Source of the DNA: Elmis aenea
Taxonomy: Eukaryota; Arthropoda; Insecta; Coleoptera; Elmidae
Assembly: GCA_947652605.1 (NCBI GenBank)
Contig: CANTFG010000323.1
Span: 122,236 to 186,235 of the forward strand
Reading direction: 5' to 3'
Length of the DNA: 64,000 nucleotides
This document shows, in pieces, positions 1 through 11,182 of the stretch. Position 1 is the stretch's first letter. Every line of letters begins with the position of its first letter. Below the pieces are notes generated by a model, which was not told the origin of the DNA, made no database searches, and was given only the letters and a program-made list of their open reading frames with translations. Made by a program: the position numbers and the translations under genes.

Positions 1-72
1 TAATTTTTTGAATAATTTTGTAAATTAAATTTCAAAATAGTTGAGACAAACGGCATTATACTAAGAAAAAAA
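1..72. repeat. A monomer, partial (window edge), joined to B block 1
   Basis: The window opens inside an A monomer. It reads the ordinary AATTTTGTAAATTAAATTTC rather than the A* version, then GAGACAAACGGCATTATACT, and passes through an A run into the truncated B unit. B block 1 is therefore one of three blocks lacking an A* herald. Confidence 0.9.
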
Positions 73-371
73 GGCTATATACTCTTTGCACTTTTTTCGA
101 CAGAAAAATCGAGTTTCTTAAAACTACAGCAAATGGCTTCAAACTACTTATACACGTTAGTTACGAGCAAGTTAAGGATTATTAGCCCCTAAATACGATT
201 TTTAATTTTTCGCGAAAAATGGGAAAAGTACAAAGGCTATAGTCTTTGCACTTTTTTCGACCAAAAAAATCGATTTTCTTAAAACTACAGCAAATGGCTT
301 CAAACTTCTTATACACGTTAGTTATGAGAAAATTAAGGATTATTAGCCTCTAAATACGATTTTTAATTTTT
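73..371. repeat. B block 1 (Ba-Bc, two units)
   Basis: Truncated Ba runs to a CGCG junction, followed directly by Bc (GACCAAAAAAATCG, GTTATGAGAAAATT); Bb is absent. Bc ends with CCTCTAAATACG, a variant shared with blocks 7, 8, 9, 28 and 32. A private change near 113 turns ATCGATTTT into ATCGAGTTT and breaks the local palindrome. Confidence 0.95.
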
Positions 372-576
372 TGAATAATTTTGTAAATTAAATTTCAAAA
401 TAGTTGAGACAAACGGCAATATACTAAAAAAAATAAACTCTATAACATACTAAAATTTGAACAAAATCGTAAGAGCCGTTTTCGAGAAAAATTTTCAAAA
501 TTTTTAATTTTTTGAATAACTTTGTATATTAAATTTCAAAATAGTTGAGACAAACGGCATTATACTAAGAAAAAAA
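372..576. repeat. A spacer 1-2: one full A* monomer
   Basis: A single full monomer, of the A* type (CGTAAG near 468, AACTTTGTATATT), plus the truncated A that leads into block 2. Its upstream neighbour has the CGGCAATATACT variant. This is one of the two shortest spacers in the window. Confidence 0.93.
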
Positions 577-1034
577 GGCTATATCTCTTTGCACTTTTTT
601 CGACAGAAAAATCGATTTTCTTAAAACTACAGCAAATGGCTTCAAACTACTTATACACGTTAGTTACGAGCAAGTTAAGGATTATTAGCCCCTAAATACG
701 ATTTTTAATTTTTCGCGAAAAATGGGAAAAGTACAAAGGCTATAGTCTTTGCACTTTTTTCGACATAAAAATCGATTTTCTTAAAACTACAGCAAATGGC
801 TTCAAACTTCTTATACACATTAGTTATGAGCAAATTAAGGATTATTAGCCCCTAAATACGATTTTTAATTTTTCGTGAAAAATGGGAAAAGTACAAAGGC
901 TATAGTCTTTGCACTTTTTTCGACCAAAAAAATCGATTTTCTTAAAACTACAGCAAATGGCTTCAAACTTCTTATACACGTTAGTTATGAGAAAATTAAG
1001 GATTATTAGCCCCTAAATACGATTTTTAATTTTT
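577..1034. repeat. B block 2 (Ba-Bb-Bc)
   Basis: Three ordered units with boundaries at CGCG (714) and CGTG (874); the Bb period is 160 bp. Private changes: AC is missing from the usual GGCTATATACTC (near 583), and Bb reads CGACATAAAAATCG instead of CGACAAAAAAATCG. Confidence 0.95.
708..723. other. Perfect 16-bp palindrome ATTTTTCGCGAAAAAT (representative copy)
   Basis: The Ba-Bb boundary in nearly every block carries this self-complementary 16-mer. The Bb-Bc boundary has one change, giving CGTG and breaking perfect symmetry. Other dyads in the same unit are an 18-bp near-palindrome CAAAGGCTATAGTCTTTG at 734-751 with one mismatched pair, and AAAATCGATTTT at 768-779. In the A family, TTTTCGAAAA is perfectly palindromic (for example 1142-1151). 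Whether any of these binds a protein is unknown. Confidence 0.85.
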
Positions 1035-2369
1035 TGAATAATTTTGTAAATTAAATTTCAAAATAGTTGAGACAAACGGCATTATACTAAGAAAAACAAA
1101 CTCTATAACATGCTAAAATTTGAACAAAATGTAACAAGCCGTTTTCGAAAAAAAAATTCAAAATTTTTAATTTTTTGAATAATTCTGTAAATTAAATTTC
1201 AAAATAGTTGAGACAAACGGCATTATACTAAGAAAAATAAACTCTATAACATGCTAAAAATAGAACAAAATGTAACAAGCCGTTTTCGAAAAAAAATTCA
1301 AAATTTTCAAAATTTTTAATTTTTTGAATAATTTTGTAAATTAAATTTCAAACTAGTTGAGACAAACGGCATTATACTAAGAAAAACAAACTCTATAACA
1401 TGCTAAATATTGAACTAAATGTAACAAGCCGTTTTCGAAAAAAAATTTCAAAATTTTTAATTTTTTGAATAATTTTGTAAATTAAATTTCAAAATAGTTG
1501 AAACAAACGGCATTATACTAAGAAAAATAAACTCTAAAACATGCTGAAAATGGAACAAAATGTAACAAGCCGTTTTCAAAAAAAATTTTCAAAATTTTTA
1601 ATTTTTTAATAATTTTGTAAATTAAATTTCAAAATAGTTGAGACAAACGGCATTATAGTAAGAAAAACAAACTCTATAACATGCTAAAATTTGAACAAAA
1701 TGTAACAAGCCGTTTTCGAAAAAAAATTTCAAAATTTTTAATTTTTTGAATAATTTTGTAAATTAAATTTCAAAATAGTTGAGACAAACGGCATTATACT
1801 AAGAAAAATAAACTCTAAAACATGCTGAAAATGGAACAAAATGTAACGAGCCGTTTTCGAAAAAAAATTCAAAATTTTCAAAATTTTTAATTATTTGAAT
1901 AATTTTGTAAATTAAATTTCAAAATAGTTGAGACAAACGGCATTATACTAAGAAAAACAAACTCTATAACATGCTAAAATTTGAACAAAATGTAACAAGC
2001 CGTTTTCGAAAAAAAATTTCAAAATTTTTAATTTTTTGAATAATTTTGTAAATTAAATTTCAGAATAGTTGAGACAAACGGCATTATACTAAGAAAAATA
2101 AACTCTAAAACATGCTGAAAATGGAACAAAATGTAACGAGCCGTTTTCGAAAAAAAATTCAAAATTTTCAAAATTTTTAATTTTTTGAATAATTTTGTAA
2201 ATTAAATTTCAAAATAGTTGAGACAAACGGCATTATACTAAGAAAAATAAACTCTAAAACATGCTGAAAATGGAACAAAATGTAACGAGCCGTTTTCGAA
2301 AAAAAATTCAAAATTTTCAAAATTTTTAATTATTTGAATAATTTTGTAAATTAAATTTCAAAATAGTTG

Positions 2370-3830
2370 AGACAAACGGCATTATACTAAGAAAAACAAA
2401 CTCTATAACATGCTAAAATTTGAACAAATTGTAACAAGCCGTTTTCGAAAAAAAATTTCAAAATTTTTAATTTTTTGAATAATTTTGTAAATTAAATTTC
2501 AAAATAGTTGAGACAAACGGCATTATACTAAGAAAAATAAACTCTAAAACATGCTGAAAATGGAACAAAATGTAACGAGCCGTTTTCGAAAAAAAATTCA
2601 AAATTTTCAAAATTTTTAATTATTTGAATAATTTTGTAAATTAAATTTCAAAATAGTTGAGACAAACGGCATTATACTAAGAAAAACAAACTCTATAACA
2701 TGCTAAAATTTGAACAAAATGTAACAAGCCGTTTTCGAAAAAAATTTTAAAAATTTTTAATTTTTTGAATAATTTTGTAAATTAAATTTCAAACTAGTTG
2801 AGACAAACGGCATTATACTAAGAAAAACAAACTCTATAACATGCTAAAATTTGAACAAAATGTAACAAGCCGTTTTCGAAAAAAAATTTTCAAAATTTTT
2901 AATTTTTTGAATAATTTTGTAAATTAAATTTCAAAATAGTTGAGACAAACGGCATTATACTAAGAAAAATAAACTCTATAACATGCTGAAAATGGAACAA
3001 AATGTAACGAGCCGTTTTCGAAAAAAAATTCAAAATTTTCAAAATTTTTAATTTTTTGAATAATTTTGTAAATTAAATTTCAAAATAGTTGAGACAAACG
3101 GCATTATACTAAGAAAAATAAACTCTAAAACATGCTGAAAATGGAACAAAATGTAACGAGCCGTTTTCGAAAAAAAATTCAAAATTTTCAAAATTTTTAA
3201 TTATTTGAATAATTTTGTAAATTAAATTTCAAAATAGTTGAGACAAACGGCATTATACTAAGAAAAACAAACTCTATAACATGCTAAAATTTGAACAAAT
3301 TGTAACAAGCCGTTTTCGAAAAAAAATTTCAAAATTTTTAATTTTTTAAATAATTTTGTAAATTAAATTTCAAAATAGTTGAGACAAACGGCATTATACT
3401 AAGAAAAATAAACTCTAAAACATGCTGAAAATGGAACAAAATGTAACGAGCCGTTTTCGAAAAAAAATTCAAAATTTTCAAAATTTTTAATTTTTTGAAT
3501 AATTTTGTAAATTAAATTTCAAAATAGTTGAGACAAACGGCATTATACTAAGAAAAACAAACTCTATAACATGCTAAAATTTGAACAAAATGTAACAAGC
3601 CGTTTTCGAAAAAAATTTTAAAAATTTTTAATTTTTTGAATAATTTTGTAAATTAAATTTCAAACTAGTTGAGACAAACGGCATTATACTAAGAAAAACA
3701 AACTCTATAACATGCTAAAATTTGAACAAAATGTAACAAGCCGTTTTCGAAAAAAAATTTTCAAAATTTTTAATTTTTTGAATAATTTTGTAAATTAAAT
3801 TTCAAAATAGTTGAGACAAACGGCATTATA
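2370..3830. repeat. 871-bp segmental duplication inside the A array
   Basis: Two adjacent copies of a six-monomer segment (three of about 141 bp and three of about 149 bp). Both share the private AACAAATTGTAAC monomer, the TTTTAAAAATTTTT monomer and the following AAACTAGTTG monomer, always offset by 871 bp. The outer limits are approximate because the flanking monomers are themselves similar. Confidence 0.82.
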
Positions 3831-3837
3831 CTAAGAA

Positions 3838-3975
3838 AAATAAACTCTATAACATACTAAAATTTGAACAAAATCGTAAGAGCCGTTTTCGAGAAAAATT
3901 TTCAAAATTTTTAATTTTTTGAATAACTTTGTATATTAAATTTCAAAATAGTTGAGACAAACGGCATTATACTAA
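3838..3975. repeat. Orphan A* monomer (no B block follows)
   Basis: It carries all A* hallmarks (CATACTAAAATTTG, CGTAAG at 3875, GAGAAAAATTTTC, AACTTTGTATATT) but is followed by an A2 monomer that begins ACTAACAAAAATAAAC. It is one of only two A* copies without a downstream B block. Confidence 0.9.
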
Positions 3976-4414
3976 CAAAAATAAACTCTAAAACATGCTG
4001 AAAATGGAACAAAATGTAACGAGCCGTTTTCGAAAAAAAATTCAAAATTTTCAAAATTTTTAATTTTTTGAATAATTTTGTAAATTAAATTTCAAAATAG
4101 TTGAGACAAACGGCATTATACTAAGAAAAACAAACTCTATAACATGCTAAAATTTGAACAAAATGTAACAAGCCGTTTTCGAAAAAAAATTTCAAAATTT
4201 TCAATTTTTTGAATAATTTTGTAAATTAAATTTCAAAATAGTTGAGACAAACGGCATTATACTAAGAAAAATAAACTCTATAACATACTAAAATTTGAAC
4301 AAAATCGTAAGAGCCGTTTTCGAGAAAAATTTTCAAAATTTTTAATTTTTTGAATAACTTTGTATATTAAATTTCAAAATAGTTGAGACAAACGGCATTA
4401 TACTAAGAAAAAAA

Positions 4415-4873
4415 GGCTATATACTCTTTGCACTTTTTTCGACAGAAAAATCGATTTTCTTAAAACTACAGCAAATGGCTTCAAACTACTTATACACGTT
4501 AGTTACGAGCAAGTTAAGGATTATTAGCCCCTAAATACGATTTTTAATTTTTCGCGAAAAATGGGAAAAGTACAAAGGCTATAGTCTTTGCACTTTTTTC
4601 GACAAAAAAATCGATTTTCTTAAAACTACAGCAAATGGCTTCAAACTTCTTATACACATTAGTTATGAGCAAATTAAGGATTATTAGCCCCTAAATACGA
4701 TTTTTAATTTTTCGTGAAAAATGGGAAAAGTACAAAGGCTATAGTCTTTGCACTTTTTTCGACCAAAAAAATCGATTTTCTTAAAACTACAGCAAATGGC
4801 TTCAAACTTCTTATACACGTTAGTTATGAGAAAATTAAGGATTATTAGCCCCTAAATACGATTTTTAATTTTT
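4415..4873. repeat. B block 3 (Ba-Bb-Bc, consensus form)
   Basis: Three units with no obvious private change; a good reference copy. It is preceded by A* (CGTAAG near 4306). Confidence 0.95.
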
Positions 4874-5650
4874 TGAATAATTTTGTAAATTAAATTTCAA
4901 AATAGTTGAGACAAACGGCATTATACTAAGAAAAACAAACTCTATAACATGCTAAAATTTGAACAAATTGTAACGAGCCGTTTTCGAAAAAAAATTTCAA
5001 AATTTTTAATTTTTTGAATAATTCTGTAAATTAAATTTTAAAATATTTGAGACAAACGGCATTATACTAAGAAAATCAAACTCTATAACATACTAAAATT
5101 TGAACAAAATCGTAAGAGCCGTTTTCGAGAAAAATTTTCAAAATTTTTAATTTTTTGAATAACTTTGTATATTAAATTTCAAAATAGTTGAGACAAACGG
5201 CATTATACTAAGAAAAATAAACTATATAACATGCAGAAAATAGAACAAAATGTAACAAGCCGTTTTCGAAAAAAAATTCAAAATTTTCAAAATTTTTAAT
5301 TTTTTGAATAATTTTGTAAATTAAATTTCAAAATAGTTGAGACAAACGGCATTATACTAAGAAAAACAAACTCTATAACATGCTAAAATTTGAACAAAAT
5401 GTAACAAGCCGTTTTCGAAAAAAAATTTCAAAATTTTTAATTTTTTGAATAATTTTGTAAATTAAATTTTAAAATATTTGAGACAAACGGCATTATACTA
5501 AGAAAATCAAACTCTATAACATACTAAAATTTGAACAAAATCGTAAGAGCCGTTTTCGAGAAAAATTTTCAAAATTTTTAATTTTTTGAATAACTTTGTA
5601 TATTAAATTTCAAAATAGTTGAGACAAACGGCATTATACTAAGAAAAAAA
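4874..5650. repeat. A spacer 3-4: five monomers, one an orphan A*
   Basis: A1, orphan A* (CGTAAG at 5111), a variant A2 with ACTATATAACATGCAG, A1, then the regular A* before block 4. Both A* copies here are preceded by a monomer reading AAATTTTAAAATATTTGAG, so the A*-containing pair was duplicated within the spacer. Confidence 0.9.
5060..5200. repeat. Second orphan A* monomer
   Basis: A full set of A* diagnostics, followed by an ordinary A monomer rather than the B junction. The preceding TTAAAATATTTGAG marker is also found before the regular A* at about 5,470, so this orphan probably arose by local duplication or by loss of a B block. Confidence 0.88.
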
Positions 5651-6269
5651 GGCTATATACTCTTTGCACTTTTTTCGACAGAAAAATCGATTTTCTTAAA
5701 ACTACAGCAAATGGCTTCAAACTACTTATACACGTTAGTTACGAGCAAGTTAAGGATTATTAGCCCCTAAATACGATTTTTAATTTTTCGCGAAAAATGG
5801 GAAAAGTACAAAGGCTATAGTCTTTGCACTTTTTTCGACAAAAAAATCGATTTTCTTAAAACTACAGCAAATGGCTTCAAACTTCTTATACACATTAGTT
5901 ATGAGCAAGTTAAGGATTATTAGCCCCTAAATACGATTTTTAATTTTTCGCGAAAAATGGGAAAAGTACAAAGGCTATAGTCTTTGCACTTTTTTCGACA
6001 AAAAAATCGATTTTCTTAAAACTACAGCAAATGGCTTCAAACTACTTATACACGTTAGTTACGAGCAAGTTAAGGATTATTAGCCCCTAAATACGATTTT
6101 TAATTTTTCGCGAAAAATGGGAAAAGTACAAAGGCTATAGTCTTTGCACTTTTTTCGACCAAAAAAATCGATTTTCTTAAAACTACAGCAAATGGCTTCA
6201 AACTTCTTATACACGTTAGTTATGAGAAAATTAAGGATTATTAGCCCCTAAATACGATTTTTAATTTTT
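5651..6269. repeat. B block 4: the only four-unit block
   Basis: Order is Ba, a Bb-like unit, a full-length unit with Ba-type body (CTACTTATACACG, TTACGAGCAAG near 6040-6070), then Bc. CGCG boundaries occur at about 5788, 5949 and 6109, so the usual CGTG boundary before Bc is missing. The Bb-like unit ends in GAGCAAGTT, as Ba does. This is what an unequal exchange between Ba and Bb of two blocks would leave. Confidence 0.93.
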
Positions 6270-8057
6270 TGAATAATTTTGTAAATTAAATTTCAAAATA
6301 GTTGAGACAAACCGCATTATACTAAGAAAAACAAACTCTATAACATGCTAAAATTTGAACAAAATGTAACAAGCCGTTTTCGAAAAAAAAATTCAAAATT
6401 TTTAATTTTTTGAATAATTCTGTAAATTAAATTTCAAAATAGTTGAGACAAACGGCATTATACTAAGAAAAATAAACTCTATAACATGCTGAAAATAGAA
6501 CAAAATGTAACAAGCCGTTTTCGAAAAAAAATTCAAAATTTTCAAAATTTTTAATTTTTTGAATAATTTTGTAAATTAAATTTCAAAATAGTTGAGACAA
6601 ACGGCATTATACTAAGAAAAACAAACTCTATAACATGCTAAAATTTGAACAAAATGTAACAAGCCGTTTTCGAAAAAAAATTTCAAAATTTTTAATTTTT
6701 TGAATAATTTTGTAAATTAAATTTCAAAATAGTTGAGACAAACGGCATTATACTAAGAAAAATAAACTCTAAAACATGCTGAAAATGGAACAAAATGTAA
6801 CGAGCCGTTTTCGAAAAAAAATTCAAAATTTTCAAAATTTTTAATTTTTTGAATAATTTTGTAAATTAAATTTCAAAATAGTTGAGACAAACGGCATTAT
6901 ACTAAGAAAAACAAACTCTATAACATGCTAAAATTTGAACAAAATGTAACAAGCCGTTTTCGAAAAAAAATTTCAAAATTTTCAATTTTTTGAATAATTT
7001 TGTAAATTAAATTTCAAAATAGTTGAGACAAACCGCATTATACTAAGAAAAACAAACTCTATAACATGCTAAAATCTGAACAAAATGTAACAAGCCGTTT
7101 TCGAAAAAAAATTTCAAAATTTTTAATTTTTTGAATAATTTTGTAAATTAAATTTCAAAATAGTTGAGACAAACCGCATTATACTAAGAAAAACAAACTC
7201 TATAACATGCTAAAATCTGAACAAAATGTAACAAGCCGTTTTCGAAAAAAAAATTCAAAATTTTTAATTTTTTGAATAATTCTGTAAATTAAATTTCAAA
7301 ATAGTTGAGACAAACGGCATTATACTAAGAAAAATAAACTCTATAACATGCTGAAAATGGAACAAAATGTAACAAGCCGTTTTCGAAAAAAAATTCAAAA
7401 TTTTCAAAATTTTTAATTTTTTGAATAATTTTGTAAATTAAATTTCAAAATAGTTGAGACAAACGGCATTATACTAAGAAAAACAAACTCTATAACATGC
7501 TAAAATTTGAACAAAATGTAACAAGCCGTTTTCGAAAAAAAATTTCAAAATTTTTAATTTTTTGAATAATTTTGTAAATTAAATTTCAAAATAGTTGAGA
7601 CAAACGGCATTATACTAAGAAAAATAAACTCTAAAACATGCTGAAAATGGAACAAAATGTAACAAGCCGTTTTCGAAAAAAAATTCAAAATTTTCAAAAT
7701 TTTTAATTTTTTGAATAATTTTGTAAATTAAATTTCAAAATAGTTGAGACAAACGGCATTATACTAAGAAAAACAAACTCTATAACATGCTAAAGTTTGA
7801 ACAAAATGTAACAAGCCGTTTTCGAAAAAAAATTTCAAAATTTTTAATTTTTTGAATAATTTTGTAAATTAAATTTCAAAATAGTTGAGACAAACGGCAT
7901 TATACTAAGAAAAATAAACTCTATAACATACTAAAATTTGAACAAAATCGTAAGAGCCGTTTTCGAGAAAAATTTTCAAAATTTTTAATTTTTTGAATAA
8001 CTTTGTATATTAAATTTCAAAATAGTTGAGACAAACGGCATTATACTAAGAAAAAAA
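6270..8057. repeat. A spacer 4-5: about 12 monomers
   Basis: A1 and A2 monomers, several with the private AAACCGCATTATACT (near 6310, 7031, 7171) and AAAATCTGAAC (7073, 7213) variants, and AATTCTGTAAATT variants near 6418 and 7280. The last full monomer is A*. Confidence 0.92.
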
Positions 8058-8516
8058 GGCTATATACTCTTTGCACTTTTTTCGACAAAAAAATCGATTT
8101 TCTTAAAACTACAGCAAATGGCTTCAAACTACTTATACACGTTAGTTACGAGCAAGTTAAGGATTATTAGCCCCTAAATACGATTTTTAATTTTTCGCGA
8201 AAAATGGGAAAAGTACAAAGGCTATAGTCTTTGCACTTTTTTCGACAAAAAAATCGATTTTCTTAAAACTACAGCAAATGGCTTCAAACTTCTTATACAC
8301 ATTAGTTATGAGCAAATTAAGGATTATTAGCCCCTAAATACGATTTTTAATTTTTCGTGAAAAATGGGAAAAGTACAAAGGCTATAGTCTTTGCACTTTT
8401 TTCGACCAAAAAAATCGATTTTCTTAAAACTACAGCAAATGGCTTCAAACTTCTTATACACGTTAGTTATGAGAAAATTAAGGATTATTAGCCCCTAAAT
8501 ACGATTTTTAATTTTT
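8058..8516. repeat. B block 5 (Ba-Bb-Bc)
   Basis: Standard three units, except that Ba has CGACAAAAAAATCG where other Ba units read CGACAGAAAAATCG, that is, the Bb-type base at this site. Confidence 0.95.
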
Positions 8517-9442
8517 TGAATAATTTTGTAAATTAAATTTCAAAATAGTTGAGACAAACGGCATTATACTAAGAAAAACAAACTCTATAACATGCTAAAA
8601 TTTGAACAAAATGTAACAAGCCGTTTTCGAAAAAAAATTTCAAAATTTTTAATTTTTTGAATAATTTTGTAAATTAAATTTCAAAATAGTTGAGACAAAC
8701 GGCATTATACTAAGAAAAATAAACTCTAAAACATGCTGAAAATGGAACAAAATGTAACGAGCCGTTTTCGAAAAAAAATTCAAAATTTTCAAAATTTTTA
8801 ATTATTTGAATAATTTTGTAAATTAAATTTCAAAATAGTTGAGACAAACGGCATTATACTAAGAAAAACAAACTCTATAACATGCTAAAATTTGAACAAA
8901 ATGTAACAAGCCGTTTTCGAAAAAAAAATTCAAAATTTTCAATTTTTTGAATAATTTTGTAAATTAAATTTCAAAATAGTTGAGACAAACGGCATTATAC
9001 TAAGAAAAATAAACTCTAAAACATGCTGAAAATGGAACAAAATGTAACAAGCCGTTTTCGAAAAAAAATTCAAAATTTTCAAAATTTTTAATTTTTTGAA
9101 TAATTTTGTAAATTAAATTTCAAAATAGTTGAGACAAACGGCATTATACTAAGAAAAACAAACTCTATAACATGCTAAAATTTGAACAAAATGTAACAAG
9201 CCGTTTTCGAAAAAAAATTTCAAAATTTTCAATTTTTTGAATAATTTTGTAAATTAAATTTCAAAATAGTTGAGACAAACGGCATTATACTAAGAAAAAT
9301 AAACTCTATAACATACTAAAATTTGAACAAAATCGTAAGAGCCGTTTTCGAGAAAAATTTTCAAAATTTTTAATTTTTTGAATAACTTTGTATATTAAAT
9401 TTCAAAATAGTTGAGACAAACGGCATTATACTAAGAAAAAAA
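8517..9442. repeat. A spacer 5-6: six monomers
   Basis: A1 and A2 alternate; the penultimate monomers carry AAAATTTTCAATTTTT, which often precedes A*. The block-to-block distance of 1,385 bp recurs between blocks 27 and 28. Confidence 0.9.
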
Positions 9443-9901
9443 GGCTATATACTCTTTGCACTTTTTTCGACAGAAAAATCGATTTTCTTAAAACTACAGC
9501 AAATGGCTTCAAACTACTTATACACGTTAGTTACGAGCAAGTTAAGGATTATTAGCCCCTAAATACGATTTTTAATTTTTCGCGAAAAATGGGAAAAGTA
9601 CAAAGGCTATAGTCTTTGCACTTTTTTCGACAAAAAAATCGATTTTCTTAAAACTACAGCAAATGGCTTCAAACTTCTTATACACATTAGTTATGAGCAA
9701 ATTAAGGATTATTAGCCCCTAAATACGATTTTTAATTTTTCGTGAAAAATGGGAAAAGTACAAAGGCTATAGTCTTTGCACTTTTTTCGACCAAAAAAAT
9801 CGATTTTCTTAAAACTACAGCAAATGGCTTCAAACTTCTTATACACGTTAGTTATGAGAAAATTAAGGATTATTAGCCCCTAAATACGATTTTTAATTTT
9901 T
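9443..9901. repeat. B block 6 (Ba-Bb-Bc, consensus form)
   Basis: Three standard units behind an A* monomer (CGTAAG near 9334). Confidence 0.95.
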
Positions 9902-10106
9902 TGAATAATTTTGTAAATTAAATTTCAAAATAGTTGAGACAAACGGCATTATACCAAGAAAAACAAACTCTATAACATGCTAAAATTTAAACAAAATGTA
10001 ACAAGCCGTTTTCGAAAAAAAATTTCAAAATTTTTAATTTTTTGAATAATTTTGTAAATTAAATTTCAAAATAGTTGAGACAAACGGCATTATACTAAGA
10101 AAAAAA
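9902..10106. repeat. A spacer 6-7: one monomer, not A*
   Basis: A single A1 monomer (AAAATTTAAACAAAATG variant) plus the truncated A at the B junction. The herald position holds ordinary AATTTTGTAAATT, so block 7 lacks A*. The private change TATACCAAGAAAAAC occurs near 9952. Confidence 0.92.
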
Positions 10107-10405
10107 GGCTATATACTCTTTGCACTTTTTTCAACAGAAAAATCGATTTTCTTAAAACTACAGCAAATGGCTTCAAACTACTTATACACGTTAGTTACGA
10201 GCAAGTTAAGGATTATTAGCCCCTAAATACGATTTTTAATTTTTCGCGAAAAATGGGAAAAGTACAAAGGCTATAGTCTTTGCACTTTTTTCGACCAAAA
10301 AAATCGATTTTCTTAAAACTACAGCAAATGGCTTCAAACTTCTTATACACGTTAGTTATGAGAAAATTAAGGATTATTAGCCTCTAAATACGATTTTTAA
10401 TTTTT
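10107..10405. repeat. B block 7 (Ba-Bc)
   Basis: Two units, with CTTTTTTCAACAG replacing TTCGACAG in Ba and CCTCTAAATACG at the end of Bc. The same pair of variants is in block 8. Confidence 0.95.
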
Positions 10406-11182
10406 TGAATAATTTTGTAAATTAAATTTCAAAATAGTTGAGACAAACGGCATTATACTAAGAAAAACAAACTTTATAACATGCTAAAATTTGAACAAAA
10501 TGTAACAAGCCGTTTTCGAAAAAAAATTTCAAAATTTTTAATTTTTTGAATAATTTTGTAAATTAAATTTCAAAATAGTTGAGACAAACGGCATTATACT
10601 AAGAAAAACAAACTCTATAACATGCTAAAATTTGAACAAAATGTAACAAGCCGTTTTCGAAAAAAAATTTCAAAATTTTTAATTTTTTGAATAATTTTGT
10701 AAATTAAATTTCAAAATAGTTGAGACAAACGGCATTATACTAAGAAAAATAAACTCTAAAACATGCTGAAAATGGAACAAAATGTAACGAGCCGTTTTCG
10801 AAAAAAAATTCAAAATTTTCAAAATTTTTAATTTTTTGAATAATTTTGTAAATTAAATTTCAAAATAGTTGAGACAAACGGCATTATACTAAGAAAAACA
10901 AACTCTATAACATGCTAAAATTTGAACAAATTGTAACAAGCCGTTTTCGAAAAAAAAATTCAAAATTTTTAATTTTTTGAATAATTTTGTAAATTAAATT
11001 TCAAAATAGTTGAGACAAACGGCATTATACTAAGAAAAACAAACTCTATAACATGCTAAAATTTGAACAAATTGTAACAAGCCGTTTTCGAAAAAAAAAT
11101 TCAAAATTTTTAATTTTTTGAATAATTTTGTAAATTAAATTTCAAAATAGTTGAGACAAACGGCATTATACTAAGAAAAAAA
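10406..11182. repeat. A spacer 7-8: five monomers, no A*
   Basis: A1 with AAACTTTATAAC, A1, A2, and two successive A1 monomers with GAACAAATTGTAAC. The second of these stands where A* normally sits. Confidence 0.9.

Larger units (their letters stand above)
1035..4414. repeat. A spacer 2-3: longest A-only stretch, about 23 monomers
   Basis: Mostly alternating A1 (141 bp) and A2 (149 bp) monomers, giving a dimeric period of about 290 bp between 1.5 and 3.6 kb. Steps between successive GAGAC sites measured here were 141, 149, 141, 140, 141, 149, 141, 149 and 149. Markers AACAAATTGTAAC (2423 and 3294) and AAAATTTTAAAAATTT (2741 and 3612) recur at 871 bp, showing a six-monomer duplication. An orphan A* monomer lies at about 3,838-3,975. 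Nothing else is present. Confidence 0.93.

Noticed and set aside
41..65. Bacterial-type promoter from TTGAGA and TATACT in every A monomer
   Set aside because: The two hexamers are only about 10 bases apart instead of about 17, the motif is in every satellite monomer, and no gene follows.
480..520. Rho-independent terminators or hairpins from A/T runs next to GCCG
   Set aside because: There is no GC-rich stem; T and A runs are everywhere in the monomers, and there are no transcription units to end.
1035..1200. CENP-B box around TTTTCGAAAA in A monomers
   Set aside because: The known 17-bp box needs TTCG, an A at a fixed distance and then CGGG. The A monomer has TTCG followed only by A/T bases, and no CGGG on either strand nearby.
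1035..4414. Replication origin from ARS-like AT motifs
   Set aside because: Strings resembling yeast ARS cores occur in every A monomer simply through AT richness, so they carry no site-specific information.
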